Shown here piece by piece: positions 31,607 through 42,599 of a stretch of 64,000 bases of DNA. Under the pieces are notes generated by a model. That model saw nothing but the letters and a program-made list of their open reading frames with translations, did not search any database and was not told where the DNA came from. Position 1 is the first letter of the stretch, and every line of letters starts with the position of its first letter. The stretch is from Kingdonia uniflora (Eukaryota > Streptophyta > Magnoliopsida > Ranunculales > Circaeasteraceae). The stretch is taken from the NCBI GenBank assembly GCA_014058105.1, contig JACGCM010001011.1, positions 2,485,501 through 2,549,500 of the forward strand. The letters are read 5' to 3'. A program made the translations under genes and the position numbers.

Positions 31607-33896
31607 AATGGCTAAACCAATTAAAATCGATGATAAAAATATTTTTGAGGACCTTGTAAATGTAGAGCCCCTGCTAATTGATGTGACAGCCTGTTTCCAA
31701 AAGTAGGGTGGTAGGTATAGGGTGGGGTCAAGTAGTATGGATGTGGCAGGTATCGACCAGTTTAAGGTGGCTCCCAGGAATGTGGCAGTATCGGATAAAG
31801 AGGGTACTAAGACAGATGTGGATCACGAGCCATAGGCTAGTGATTGAGAAGGTAGTGGTGAGGGGAGGAAGATTTTGAGGATGATGATGAGGCTTGTTAT
31901 GAAGAGGATCCAAAAACAGGCGAGATTTTGAGTTTTAAAAAGAAGTACGGTATTCCTCAAGACATTAGGTTAGAGGAATATCAGTATGAAATGACTGATC
32001 ATGAAATTTCTTTGGATAACATTCTTGTCCATTGATAACAAATCAAAAAGGGTTGGAAGCTTCCTCTTCAAGCTATTCATAAGAGGTTGCTGAATTTCTT
32101 CGATGTGGCACCTGGTCAGTTAATCCTAATGTTTATGACCACTTTTGCGCATGTGGGGTGATAAACAGTAGATTAAAGGCAAGAGGGGAAGAGTTGATCA
32201 CATTTTATGATTTATATGTGTACAACACACTTAAACAAGACCCTCAAAAGTTAGGATATCAGTACTTGGCGAGGTTTCTAAAGAAACCACTATTTCATGA
32301 CATGGTATCAACAGAAGGGCAGTATGGCAATAAACATCTTCTCGTCTTAGGGAACTACGAATTTGACAAGAAAAGTCTGAGGGAGCCCTTAAAAAGAAAG
32401 AATTTCCATTAAGGTTTGTGGTTATGTAACGTAATTTTTCATGTTGTTTGTGTTTGTTGATATTGTTGTGTAACTGTTGTTCAGTGTTTATACAGCTTTG
32501 AAGGAGATGGACAGGAGTTCAACCATAAAATATAAGCTATACAATATCAAGAAGGCTATTACGGTATGATCAATAACCTAGTTATCGACCAAAAGAAAGT
32601 GGACACTTTGCTTTAAGAAGTAGAGTTAAAGAGATCGAGGGCTAAAGGTGCAGAGGTTCCGGTTATCGACAAAATGATGTCTATGAGGAATAAAAGAGCT
32701 GCAGATTCGAGCTTGCCTATCGAGAATCCTTCATTCAGTGGGTTCACCATGGATTCTGCAACTGCAGAAAGGGATGCAATGCTGATGATGACCTTCAGTA
32801 AAGGAAAGAAAAAGATGGCCGCCAGCCATATTATTGCTCCCCTACTACCCTCGAAGAGGCCTTCTCGAAGATCAACAGTTGAGGAGGGGGCAAAAATTGA
32901 TAAAACACCAACTGATGTTCCTGATGGTCGACCTCCAAAGGCTTCGACAAGCATGCTACCGAAGAAGAAGGTATCTTCAGAGTTGACGAAGAAGAAGTTC
33001 GTCGAGGAGTTGGACACTGAAGTCTAAAAGACCATGGAGGCATACGTGCCTGGGACGACCAATCTGGAGGTAAAATTGGATGATTGCTTGGTGGGGGTTG
33101 AAAGCCTCCTTTCTTTTCTTAGCGAAAGTCCCCGAAATATGACTAAGGTTTGGAACTTTTCTACTTTGCTTTGGCGCCTCATTCGAAAACTCATATTATG
33201 ACTGTAATGCAGATCAAGAAGTTGTTGATCGAGGCCAAACCTCGCATTGTTGGTGTTGGTACTCTAGCAAACCAGGTTCTCGCATATAAAAATATCAAGA
33301 ATGAGTTGGTGATGGAGAAAGAGAGATTGATTAAGGAGAATAATAAATTTGAGGCGAGGTTGGGTAGATATAAGCTCGATGTCAGGAAGGCGAAGGAGGT
33401 TGCACATCACGAGACAAAGAGAACTTGGGAGAAATAGGCCGAGGAGATAAAGGCTGACCTCGCTAAAGAAAGAGAGGAAGCGTTGGCTTTGCAGAAAGCA
33501 AATTTTGAGAATGATATTTAGGAATAGGTTAGTTCCGCTTGGATGGCGATGGTGGTGGAGCACGCTAAGGTCCTGGAGGAGGTTAGGGATGAACTCATTC
33601 GAGAGAATTTGGATACGTGCAAGAAGATGAAGGTAAATTTTGTTGGACAGTTCGAGGAGATGGAGGGGAGGAAAGATTTTTACAAGAAGTTAGCTGGTGC
33701 TGGTAACCAATTATTCTTATATTCATGCGCGGAGGACGAAGTTCCTGAAATACCTGAAGTGCCTGAGGCGCCTGAAGCACCGAAAGCTCCTGTGGTGACG
33801 ATACCCGAGGGTATTCTAGCCGAGGAGTTATTAGATAAGCTGACTGAAGGTGTACCAGTGAAGGTTGATGCCGTAATTTCTCCCTCTGTAGAGTAA
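31607..33896 (+). pseudogene. main antisense ORF of element CD (gypsy-type-transposon-like domain plus coiled coil)
   Basis: ATG 31607 (MAKPIKIDDKNIFEDLVN) follows a TTTTAG, a possible splice acceptor. Block one (about 31900-32412) has [37 protein letters not shown] and [19 protein letters not shown]. It recalls the plant 'putative gypsy type transposon' family by order of motifs. Block two (32650-33027) is basic and low-complexity. Block three (33150-33896) is a coiled coil ending in a Pro/Glu run (PEVPEAPEAPKAP) and a TAA. At least five frame breaks occur. Antisense ORFs between pol and the 3' LTR are known in Tat elements; their role is not known. Confidence 0.6.
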
Positions 33897-34180
33897 ATGA
33901 TGTTGGAAAAGTTTATGTTTTGTTAAAGATGTAAAAATGGTCGATGGGACCGAAACAATATTGTGTTATTTTTATGGAATACTTAGTAGATGTTTTGTTA
34001 AAAAATATTTTTAAAGTAATATATGCATAGTTTTTTAAAATATATGCTAAGTATTTTTATTTGACAAGATCGATAGTATGAGAAACTATAATTTTCTCAT
34101 ACCAGATGATTGTAGATAGAGTGCAGAGTGTAGATAGAGTATAGAGTGTTACTTTAAGGCAAGTATCTGAGATGATTGAA
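33897..34180. other. 3' flank of the CD antisense gene with short repeats
   Basis: It begins with ATGATGTTGG and the GGTCGATGGGACC stretch that matches B near 25695 and 26045. An imperfect 18-bp tandem duplication (GTAGATAGAGT units) lies at about 34113-34150. It would be the polyadenylation region of the antisense transcript. Confidence 0.4.
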
Positions 34181-34411
34181 AGAAGGCCATGTAATTAATG
34201 CAAATGAAATAGTGGTTTGTTCAGAAACATGACATGTTAGTTGTGATGTATTGTCCTCGATGGCCTTCTTTGCATTAATTACATGGCCTTCATTTTCATT
34301 AATGCAAAGAAGGCCATGTAATTAATGCAAAATGAAGGTCATGTATTGGCCTTCAAATGAAAATTAATGCAATGAAGGCCATGTAATTAATGCAAAGAAG
34401 GCCATGTCATG
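34181..34411. repeat. cluster of direct and inverted GGCCATGTAATTAATGC repeats
   Basis: The core AAGGCCATGTAATTAATGCA occurs on the plus strand near 34183, 34309 and 34375, with partial copies near 34332, 34352 and 34398. It occurs inverted at 34262-34287. The inverted copy could pair with the direct copy at 34302-34330 across a short loop. It occupies the spot between pol and the antisense gene where B and E have tandem arrays. No further feature is seen from 34412 to 34740. Confidence 0.8.
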
Positions 34412-34740
34412 AAAATGAGTGCCAGATAATTGTCCTCGATGGGATATTTGGGTTTTGATTGAAAATGACAAAACATGACATGTTTTGTTCGATAAGTAAT
34501 TAATGCAAATGTAATTATCCTATAATTGGATAGTATTTGTTGAAGAGATGAATGTTAGTTGTGATGTATACTTTTCAGGTTTGTATCGATACTAATTGAA
34601 AGTAAAGATAGTAAAGATGAATGTTTGATAGATATAATCAAAGGTAAATATAGTTTTATTGGAATTATTCGAAAGCGGTTATAGTTGTTATCAGTAGAAA
34701 AATTTTAGTTAGTCTGTATTCCATGGATATTCGAGTTGTA

Positions 34741-36034
34741 TTTCGTCTTCGGTCATTAACAAGTAAATCCCACTATCGGTCTTGTCATTGACAATATATG
34801 GTATTTCCCAATTTTTTGATAACTTGCCAGAATTTTTAGGTTGAGTATTGTCCTTGATGCGTCGAAGGACAAGGTCACTAATAATAAATGTTTGCTTTCA
34901 AACCATCTTGTTGAAAGCTTTTTTAAGAGTGTCATGGTACTGCCCAAAGTTTGCAATGGCTTGGTCTCGTGTTTTTTCGATCTAGTTGTGGTCGTAGAGG
35001 AGTCTGAGTTCATTTTCTTCATTTGTGATTTTTCTTCGAGTACTTGGTAGATCGAGGCCTGAAGGTATGACTACTTCAGTTCCAAAGGCAATCATAAATA
35101 GAGTACAACCAGTAGATGTTTGAGAAGTTATTCGGTATGCCCATAGAACACTTAGTAATTCATCAACCCATCTGCCGTTTTTCTCGTCGAGGCATTTGCT
35201 TAACCCTGACTTGATGCTTTTGTTAATGGCTAAAGCTTGGCTATTTCCTTGAGTGTAGTAGGACGTTGAAGTAGACATTTAAATCTTATATTTATGGGGG
35301 AAACTGAGAACTTTACTGTTGATGAATTACTTACAGTTATCAGATTGAATCATTTGAGGGCAGCCAAATCTTATTATGATATGTTCCCAAAGAAACTTGA
35401 TGACTGTATTTTTGTTAGTGTGACATACAAGAATTGCTTCGACCCATTTGGTGAAGTAGTTTATTACCACAAGAATGAATTTACGGTTTCTCGATGCAGG
35501 GTGGAAAGGTCTAATGATATCGATCCCCCATCTTTTAAATGGCTAGAGGACATTACTAATGTACAAGTTGAGTGATAGGCTTTTGATGTCTTGGGCATGG
35601 ATTTGGCATTTGTAGCATTTACGGATAAAGTTTTCACAATCCTGTCACATCTACGGCCAGTATAACCCTTGAGTGAATGCCCACTGGGCTAATGATCGTC
35701 CTGAAATGTGAGCTACCCATATTCCTTCATGAAATTCTTTGATTTTGATTTAAACCTATTTCTGAGAGATGCATTCAATAAGAGATCCTTCTCCTATGAT
35801 GCGATATAAGACTTTATCATGAACTGTGAATCTGGGGTATTTGGCTAAGAGTGATCGGGCCTCTTCTTTGTTACTTGGGAGGATGTTGGAATTGAGGTAT
35901 GCATTGAATGGTCTTCTCCAATCTTCGGCATCTTTGTCTTCAGAAATATTGATTTGCATCGTATAGCTTATATCAAGACTGGAATGTTTAATAACCTCGA
36001 TATCCAAAGTTCTCTTTTCACTGTCTTTGAGCAT
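34741..36034 (-). pseudogene. integrase of element CD, inactive
   Basis: The N-terminal part with FHEGI is shifted and its Cys pair is poorly preserved. The core continues with a TKWVEAI-like block near 35450. The third catalytic region reads GNSQALAINKSIKS, with Leu in place of the expected Glu. The next block, GRWVDELLSVLWAYRITSQTS (about 35140-35200), is well kept. The C-terminus ends LLMTEDEIQLEYPWNTD near 34745. Stops break the frame several times. Confidence 0.8.
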
Positions 36035-36039
36035 TGTAG

Positions 36040-36420
36040 TAATATAAGCTAATGCGTCGGCATGTCAATTTTTGGCTTGAGGAAAGTAAGAGATTATTGA
36101 TGTTTTAAATTTTCTCATTTTCTCTTCGACCAGGCCTGCATAGTCAACCATCATACCTGATATTTTGAACATTTTGTTGTAATGGTTGGGGACGAGTAAG
36201 CAGTCAACGTATACAACTATTTCTTCAGCCCCAAGTGCTATAGCAAGATTCAGCCTATGAAGGATAGCTTCATATTCTGTTTCATTGCTGCTGGCATACA
36301 ACTTGAGTTTAATAGCTTTCTCGATGCGATGATTGGGAGGTGTAACGAAGATGATGTCTATTCTTGATCCTCGCAGTCCAGGAGATCCATCTATAAAGAG
36401 TCTCCATCCTGTGCTTTTGA
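36040..36420 (-). pseudogene. RNase H of element CD
   Basis: WRLFIDGSPGLRGSRI (first Asp, about 36400), SSNETEYEAILHRLNLA (Glu), VVYVDCLLVPNHYN (second Asp) and a degraded last motif, NWHADALAYI with a stop at Trp (about 36065). Element B has the same order. The domain removes RNA from the RNA-DNA hybrid. It links RT and integrase in a single original frame. Confidence 0.8.
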
Positions 36421-36597
36421 CCGCACGTCTGGTTCTGCTATTGAGCCATCAGTCAGTATTTCTTTGAGCTCTTCCCAATCGGGGTCTTCGATTGGAAAAT
36501 CCGATGAGAAATCATTAACTCCTTGTCCTTTGATAGATATTTGAGGTTCGAAGGAGATGTCATATTCACCGAGGAATACAGACATTGTTAAACTCTT

Positions 36598-38011
36598 CTA
36601 GATTTTTCTTTTTAGAGAGTACAAGTTTGAGAGAATATTTGGTAATGATTTTGATATGATGAGTTTGGAAATTGGGTCGAAGTTTTTGAAAGCTGTACGC
36701 CAAGGTGAGTAGCTGCTTTTTAATATTTTTGTATTATTTTTTAGCGGCCATGAAAGTTTTTCTGATGAAGTAGAATGGTTTTTCCACACCATTTTCTTCA
36801 CGAATAAGGACCGAGCTAATAGAATCATCGGTGGTGGACAAGTACATTGTCAGCTTTTCGCCATCAATAGGAGTACAGATTATAGGAGGACGTCGCATGT
36901 ATCTTTTAAGATCTTAGAAAACCAATTCACTGTCTGGGGTCCAAATGATTTCCCTAGGTTGTTTGTTGGACGGTGGAGCTGGATTTTCACAGAGAAGGAG
37001 GCAAATAAATTTTTATCGATAAAATGACTTTAAGATGAACCTGTGAAGAGTTGCAATCTTGCAAGTAAATTTTTGTACATCATCTTTAGTTCGAGGAGAT
37101 TGCATTACTATAAGTACTTTGATTTGTGCCGGATCGATTTTGATTCCCCTCTTACTAACCAGGTGTCCCAATTATTTACCCGATGCGACACCGAATTGGT
37201 ATTTCTCTGGGTTAAGTTTCATCTGGTAGATACGATGGATATCAAAGATGGTTTGGAGGCTGTCGTAATGATCTTCACACTTTAAGCATTTGCAGATCAT
37301 ATCATCGATGTATACCTCCATAATTTTACCCAAATGAGCTTTGAACATTTTAGTGACAAGGCGTTGGTAAGTGTCACCTACATTCTTTGATCTAAAAGGT
37401 ATTACTGTGTAACAGTAGAGTCCTCTCTCTGTGACAAAAGATATTTTTTCTTGATCTTCTTCTACAAGAGGAACCTGATTGTATCCAGAGACTGCATCCA
37501 TCATTGAAAGATGCTCGTACCCTACTACAAAGTCGAGGAGTTGTGGGATCAGTGAGAGATGAAAGTTATCTTTCAATGTGAACTTGTTAGGCCCTGAAAA
37601 ATCGACGCAAACTCTGATTTTCCCATTCTTCATTGGGACTGCAACTATGTTAGAAACCCATTTCAGATATTTTGCTTCCCGAATAAATCTTATACGAAAG
37701 AGTTTATCAATATTTTCATTTACGCCTTTGCGAAGGCGGGGAGATAAATTTTGATGCTTACGCACAACCGCTTTGCTATCTGGAAGGAGGTTGAGCTTGT
37801 GGCATGCAATTGAGGGATCGATACTGGGCATTTCTCGGATAGACCATGCAAAGATGTTGGCATTTTTCTTTAGGAGTTGAATCATGGTTTCATTTTTATC
37901 AAATAATAGCTTGGAGCCAATGAAGGTATTACGCCTGGGTCCATCGAGTTCAATGGAATCTACTACCTCAGTATTATGCGTGTGAGAGTTAGTTAAGGAA
38001 TTCTCGCACAT
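36598..38011 (-). pseudogene. reverse transcriptase of element CD, catalytic box kept
   Basis: A 279-codon frame (37172-38011) contains RHQNLSPRLRKGVNENIDKL, RFIREAKYLKWVSNIVAVP, RVCVDFSGPNKFTLKD, HLSMMDAVSGYNQVP and the catalytic YIDD at 37301-37312. A stop follows at FGVASGK, where relatives continue with FLGH. The thumb and connection part down to 36598 is broken (KPFYFIRKTFMAAKK and SFQKLRPNFQTHHIKII). This is the best preserved Tat RT in the window and defines the family. Confidence 0.88.
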
Positions 38012-38575
38012 ACGTGCTCCTACTTGACTTCCTCTGATTTCAAAGACTCCGTGATCTGTTATAAATCTTAATGCGAGATAATAAGTCGAAGGTACTGCTT
38101 TGATTGAATGAATCCAACTTCACTCTAAGATTCCCAAATATTTAGACTCAGCATCCATGACCATAAATTTAACAAATGTGGTTTCTGATCCCCCTTGAAC
38201 TGGCAAGGTAATTTCTTCTATGGTTAATTCTTTGGAACTGTTGAAACTGATAATGGTGGTTGTCGAAGCTTTCACTGAGTCTTTGAGTCCAAGCACATCA
38301 CTTGCTCTCTTGAATAGAACATTTGTTATACTTCCTCTATCGACGAGAAGTGTATGCAAGTAGTCATGTCCTACTTTGAGCATAATAACCAGAGGGTCGC
38401 CATGAGGGTACTTGACATAGCTTGTGTCACAGTCCTCGAATGAAATATGGTACCGACGTTTTAACTTGCTGGAGCTGGGGAAAAGTTTTGTCGATTTGTC
38501 TGAGAATGCCATTTTGCAACAAGATGCAATTCTATCATCTAATTTTCTCTTTTTTCCTTTCTCAATCTCGATCAT
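38012..38575 (-). pseudogene. aspartic protease region of element CD
   Basis: A 151-codon frame with HISFEDCDTSYVKYPHGDPL, active-site region LLVDRGSITNVLFKRA (D and G kept) and ITLPVQGGSETTFVKFMV ends at TAG after KYLGILE. The text continues in frame as SWIHSIKAVPSTYYLALRF. It aligns with element B throughout. Confidence 0.75.
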
Positions 38576-40211
38576 GTAAAGATGTCGAGCTTGGCCTTGT
38601 CCTTGATCTTGTTCGACGTCTTTTCTCTTAGTTTATTTTCAAGGAACTTTTGAACGTTGAGTACATAATTGTGAAGCCGTCCAGCGAGAAGAATGTGATA
38701 AAAAATCTGAATTAGAGAGTAAAAATTGTTAGTTTTGTGGCTATGGACATTGTGATACCGGCACAAGGGTTTGTTGGGTATATCAGGAACTGCTTGTACT
38801 TCACGATATAATTCGTCTCCCTTTATCGTAGGTAAGATAGCGGAGAGTGTGATTGTCATAGGAGGCCAAACTAGAACGGGTTTGTCCAGCTTTCCATCCT
38901 TTCTCTTAGTAATGTCGGTGCTTTTTCCACATTGCTTGGGTGGTCTGGTATTGGACGACTTCTGAGGTTGCGATGAAAATACTTCATTGGAATGAATGAC
39001 TGAGGAGCTCTTCATCATATGCTTTTTGGATCATTCTAATTCAATATAGTAATTAACAACATCAATCATTTCTATCGCTATTCTGGTCATGGGTAGGGTT
39101 AGTCCTTCTTGAACTTTTGAGTCGATATGAAGTGCTGAGGTAAACGCTGGAACGACAATCTTGGGATCTGAATTCTAAATTTTCCATATTTCTTGGAAGA
39201 AACGCTTGTAAAAACTCGCAAAAGTTTCTTTTGCACCTTGCTCGAAGAAGAATAATGAATCCACGGTTATTTCTCACTCCTTAGCATGAACGCAGTTTGA
39301 CTCGAAGAAGCGTTGCAATTGGCTGAATGTATTGATAGAACCTTCGGGGATAGTATGGAAACATATGAGAGGTTCTTCTTTTAGTTTTATATTAAATAAT
39401 CTGCATAGCATGTGATCGAGTTTAGAGTACAATCCAACTGTAGCTCTGAAGTGTCAGACGTGGGTGAGAGGGTCAGTGAGGCCTGTATACAGATTAAATT
39501 TTGGTATGTGGAAATTATCCGGAATGGGCATGACTTCGAGATGAGGAGAAACAAGATTTTTTTTATTCTATCGACAGCAGACCTTCGGCCAGGGATGTCA
39601 GAGTTTATGGCTTGGATTCTATTATTTAGGTCATCCAAGGTGATGAATTTTGGTGGCGGATTTGGTTTGGCTATAACCTGTGGATCAAAGTCAATTTGTC
39701 CTTCAGGTCCCAATCGGTCTCTCACAGGCCGTCTTACTGGTGATAGTGGAGTTTGATGATGTATACGACGACTTCTGAGAGTTGTCGATGTTGAGGATGT
39801 AAGTCCAAAATATTGAGAAGCCCTGTCTGGATTTCTTGATCTGGATCGAGAAGTTCGTAGTCGTTCTTCTCTTGACTAGTTTTCTCTTTAGGTTATCCTG
39901 GAGTGATGATCACTTCGGGCCTCTGTAGGTGACGCTTGATGGCCAGTGAGCCAATCTTGAGTTCTTTAAAAATTCCACATTTCTTTCTTATGTGTCCGGC
40001 TCTATTGGTCCAAGGCTTTTCTCCTTTCATCTCTTTCAATTTGAAGAGCTTGAGCATGGATTTGCTGATCTCCGAGCCTTTGGACTCAGTCAGATTCTAT
40101 TTGTTTCTAAAGTTCGATCACTGCACTGTGTAGATCGATAGTTTCTGGCATCAGGTTGATCTCGTGGTTTCTCAGCGTACAAAAGGTACTTCGGAGATTT
40201 ATATTTGCCAT
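38576..40211 (-). pseudogene. gag of element CD, broken
   Basis: The start ATG at 40211 lies about 40 bp past the PBS (MANINLRSTFCTLRNHEIN). Readable blocks are EGQIDFDPQVIAKPNPPPKF and the gag core around 39500-39200 with LYSKLDHMLCRLF and SLFFFEQGAKET. A C-terminal block (39018-38572) holds NKPLCRYHNVHSHKTNNFYS. Several shifts and stops occur. The order and wording match B. Confidence 0.72.
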
Positions 40212-40252
40212 CGGATTATCTTTTGATCACATGTGATAAAAAAAATATGGTA

Positions 40253-40270
40253 TTTCCACAGACGGCGCTA
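40253..40270 (-). other. primer binding site of element CD
   Basis: Minus-strand TAGCGCCGTCTGTGGAAA, two bases from LTR D. It fits the TGGCGCCGTCTGTGG-type PBS of Tat elements. Confidence 0.85.
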
Positions 40271-40272
40271 AT

Positions 40273-40755
40273 TGTAATGACGTATTTTTTGGGAGGATAA
40301 TCTTCACCAATACTTTTAGTAAGGCTGATGCACTAATAAGTTTAAACAAACTTAACATTTTACGTGGAAACTCAGTAAAGGCTGAGATAAACCATAACCT
40401 CGAGGAGCATTCTGATTTAAAATTCAATAAGTTGCCAGTTATTACAATTTGCTACTTGTTAAGAAAGTAAAGATGAATGAATAGTAAAATTTAGGATCCG
40501 AATAACTCATTCTCTGCCCGTATTTATTGTGAATAAATGTAGTTTTACAAAAAAGAAAAATAGTTTCCTATTTCGGGGGTAGTGGGCGAACTTCGTGGAT
40601 CTTCAACAACTCTTTTTGACTAAGTACAATGACTATTTTTAGAAAGTCGAGAACTTGTGGTTACAGACGTGGCATTTTCCCGAATGCTGGGCTATCTTCG
40701 ACTATGTTCTATTGGCTTCCCTTTGTCGAATCTTGGAAATATGCTACTACAATTA
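40273..40755 (-). repeat. LTR D, 5' LTR of element CD
   Basis: About 483 bp. On the minus strand it starts TAATTGTAGTAGCATATTT (TG mutated to TA) and ends CGTCATTACA. Minus-strand AATAAATA replaces the TATA box near 40520. It ends at the exact break in the integrase of element E. Confidence 0.88.
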
Positions 40756-41990
40756 GGTAATAAGATCAAAGTTCAGTTCGTCTTACGACCAGAAATGGAC
40801 CTTCCCAATTCTCTGCTAGCTTCCCGACATTTAACTATTTTCTGCTCTTAGGGATTTCTTTGAAGACTAGATCATAGATTTAGAACTCATAACTTTGAAC
40901 TTTTCTATTGCAGGAACTGGCTAGTATATGATGATATCGAGCCAGGTTGGCAACAGATCGAGCTCAGGTCTCATCGATCCAGTTCATATTGCAGGCTAGT
41001 TCGAATTCATTTTCCTCATCAGTTAGCTCGTGATCTTTGACATGATGGTGATATTCTATGGGGATAACGGCTTTAGTTCTATAAGCAAGGAGGAAGTGGG
41101 AATATTTAATTGATTGTCTTGGTATAGTACGGTACGCCCATAAGACATGAGGCAATTCCCTTATCCAATTTCCTTTCTTTTCTAATTTGAGTTTCTTTTT
41201 AATTCTATCCACTATCATCTTGTTTGTGATTTCGGCTTGCCCATTTCCTTGGGGGCAATATGGATTGGATGGGAAATAAGTGATGTTGTGTTTGTTGATA
41301 AAAGAAACGACATCCTCTCCAACGAACTGTGGCCCATTATTGATCTAAATCAGGTGGGGGCAACCAAATCTTACGATGATATGCTCCCAGATAAATTAGA
41401 TAACTTCTTCTTCACGAGTTTGGCAAAGGGGAACTGCTTCTACCCATTTCCTAACGTAATTCATTGCAGCGAGTATGAACTTTTTATTACCTGGTATGTT
41501 TGGGAATTCCCCTATCAGATCGAGTGCTCACCCCTTGAAAGGCCAGAATACCTTACTAGCATGACGCTCAAGTGTAGGCACTCGTATCTGGTGACAATGT
41601 CTCTGACATGAGTCACATTATGTGAGTACTCTTCTGTATACTTTCACATTCCTAGCCAAAAGACTCCTTATATAATTGTTATTTTAGCAAGGGATCGTCC
41701 TGCTGTATGGGAGCTACACATTCCTTCATGTAATTCTTTAAGCATTACATCTTCATGTCGCTTTGAGAGGCACTTGTGATAAGACCCCATCACTGACCTT
41801 TGATATAAATGGTATTTCTGAACTGCGTAATGCTTAGAGTTTTAGATCAATTATCTGCGTTCTTTTGGATCTTTGGGAAGTGACCCATCACACTCATTCT
41901 TTAGGCCGAGATATGCGAGGAAAGGCATTCTCCAATCGTTGTCTTCATCTTCATTGCCCCAGTGTTGATCGTGCATACCAAGGAGATATC
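40756..41990 (-). pseudogene. integrase of element E, interrupted by CD
   Basis: The zinc domain remains as LHEGMCSSHTAGRSLAK, with its Cys pair lost. Near 41240 the minus strand reads NGQAEITNKMIVDRI, so the catalytic Glu is kept here, unlike B and CD. LEKKGNWIRELPHVLWAYRTI and a C-terminal NWEGPFLVV follow, and the frame reaches SYY at 40756, where LTR D begins. The last 23 codons are at 28137-28208. Stops are frequent in 41300-41900. Confidence 0.8.
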
Positions 41991-41999
41991 AATGCTGGG

Positions 42000-42450
42000 G
42001 GTTGAGATCACTTCAATCTGGAGGTATCATGCTTTTGTACCCAAGACTCCAGCTAAGTAAGCCAATGAATTGCGTATGTCAGTTTTCTCCTCGAGGTAAA
42101 TAGTAAAGAGTAACTTTAGTGAATCTGTTCATTCCATCAGCAATGAGGGCTACATAGTCGACCATCTTGTCATTCTTCTTGTATTACTTGGAGTAATGAT
42201 GGACTATTAGTAATGAATTTGTATAGACTGATACCTCGGGAACTTCGATTTCCAGTGCCAAATCGAACCCATGGATCAAGGCTTTATACTCTGTGACATT
42301 GTTAAAGGCTTCAAAATTGAGGTATATAGATTTTTCAATTATGTCATTTGAAGGAGTAATCAGTACGATTCTGATCCCTCACCCTGTGGGTCCTATTAAT
42401 CCAACTGTAAGAAGTCTCCATCTCTTCGTGTAAGCCATTCAGCTCATTTG
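42000..42450 (-). pseudogene. RNase H of element E, catalytic residues lost
   Basis: The recognisable string is IVLITPSNDIIEKSIYLNFEAFNNVTEYKALIHGFDLALEI, then VSVYTNSLLIVHHYS. The first motif lacks its Asp (LLTVGLIG), the middle Asp of YxDS is Asn, and the last ADAL motif is replaced. Only the Glu in VTEYKA stays. The domain is decayed beyond function. Confidence 0.75.
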
Positions 42451-42599
42451 TCAAAGGGTTTGGTATGTGGATCTTCTGCGAGTTTGTCTCTGAGATCAGG
42501 ATCGTGTTATTCCCAATCTGGAACTTCTACTGAAAAGTCTGCTAGAAAATCAGCAGTACTTGACCTTTTTAGAATGTTGTTATTTGAATTTGCATTCAT

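Larger units (their letters stand above)
28209..40755 (-). mobile_element. element CD: 12.5-kb family-X Tat retrotransposon with two LTRs
   Basis: 5' LTR D (40273-40755), PBS, gag, PR, RT, RNase H, integrase, a hairpin-forming repeat cluster, an antisense gene of several exons, a polypurine tract and 3' LTR C (28209-28687). Both LTRs are about 480 bp but visibly diverged, so the insertion is not recent. It lies inside the integrase of element E. The flanks are ATGAG on the left and GGTAA on the right, so there is no 5-bp target duplication. Confidence 0.88.
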
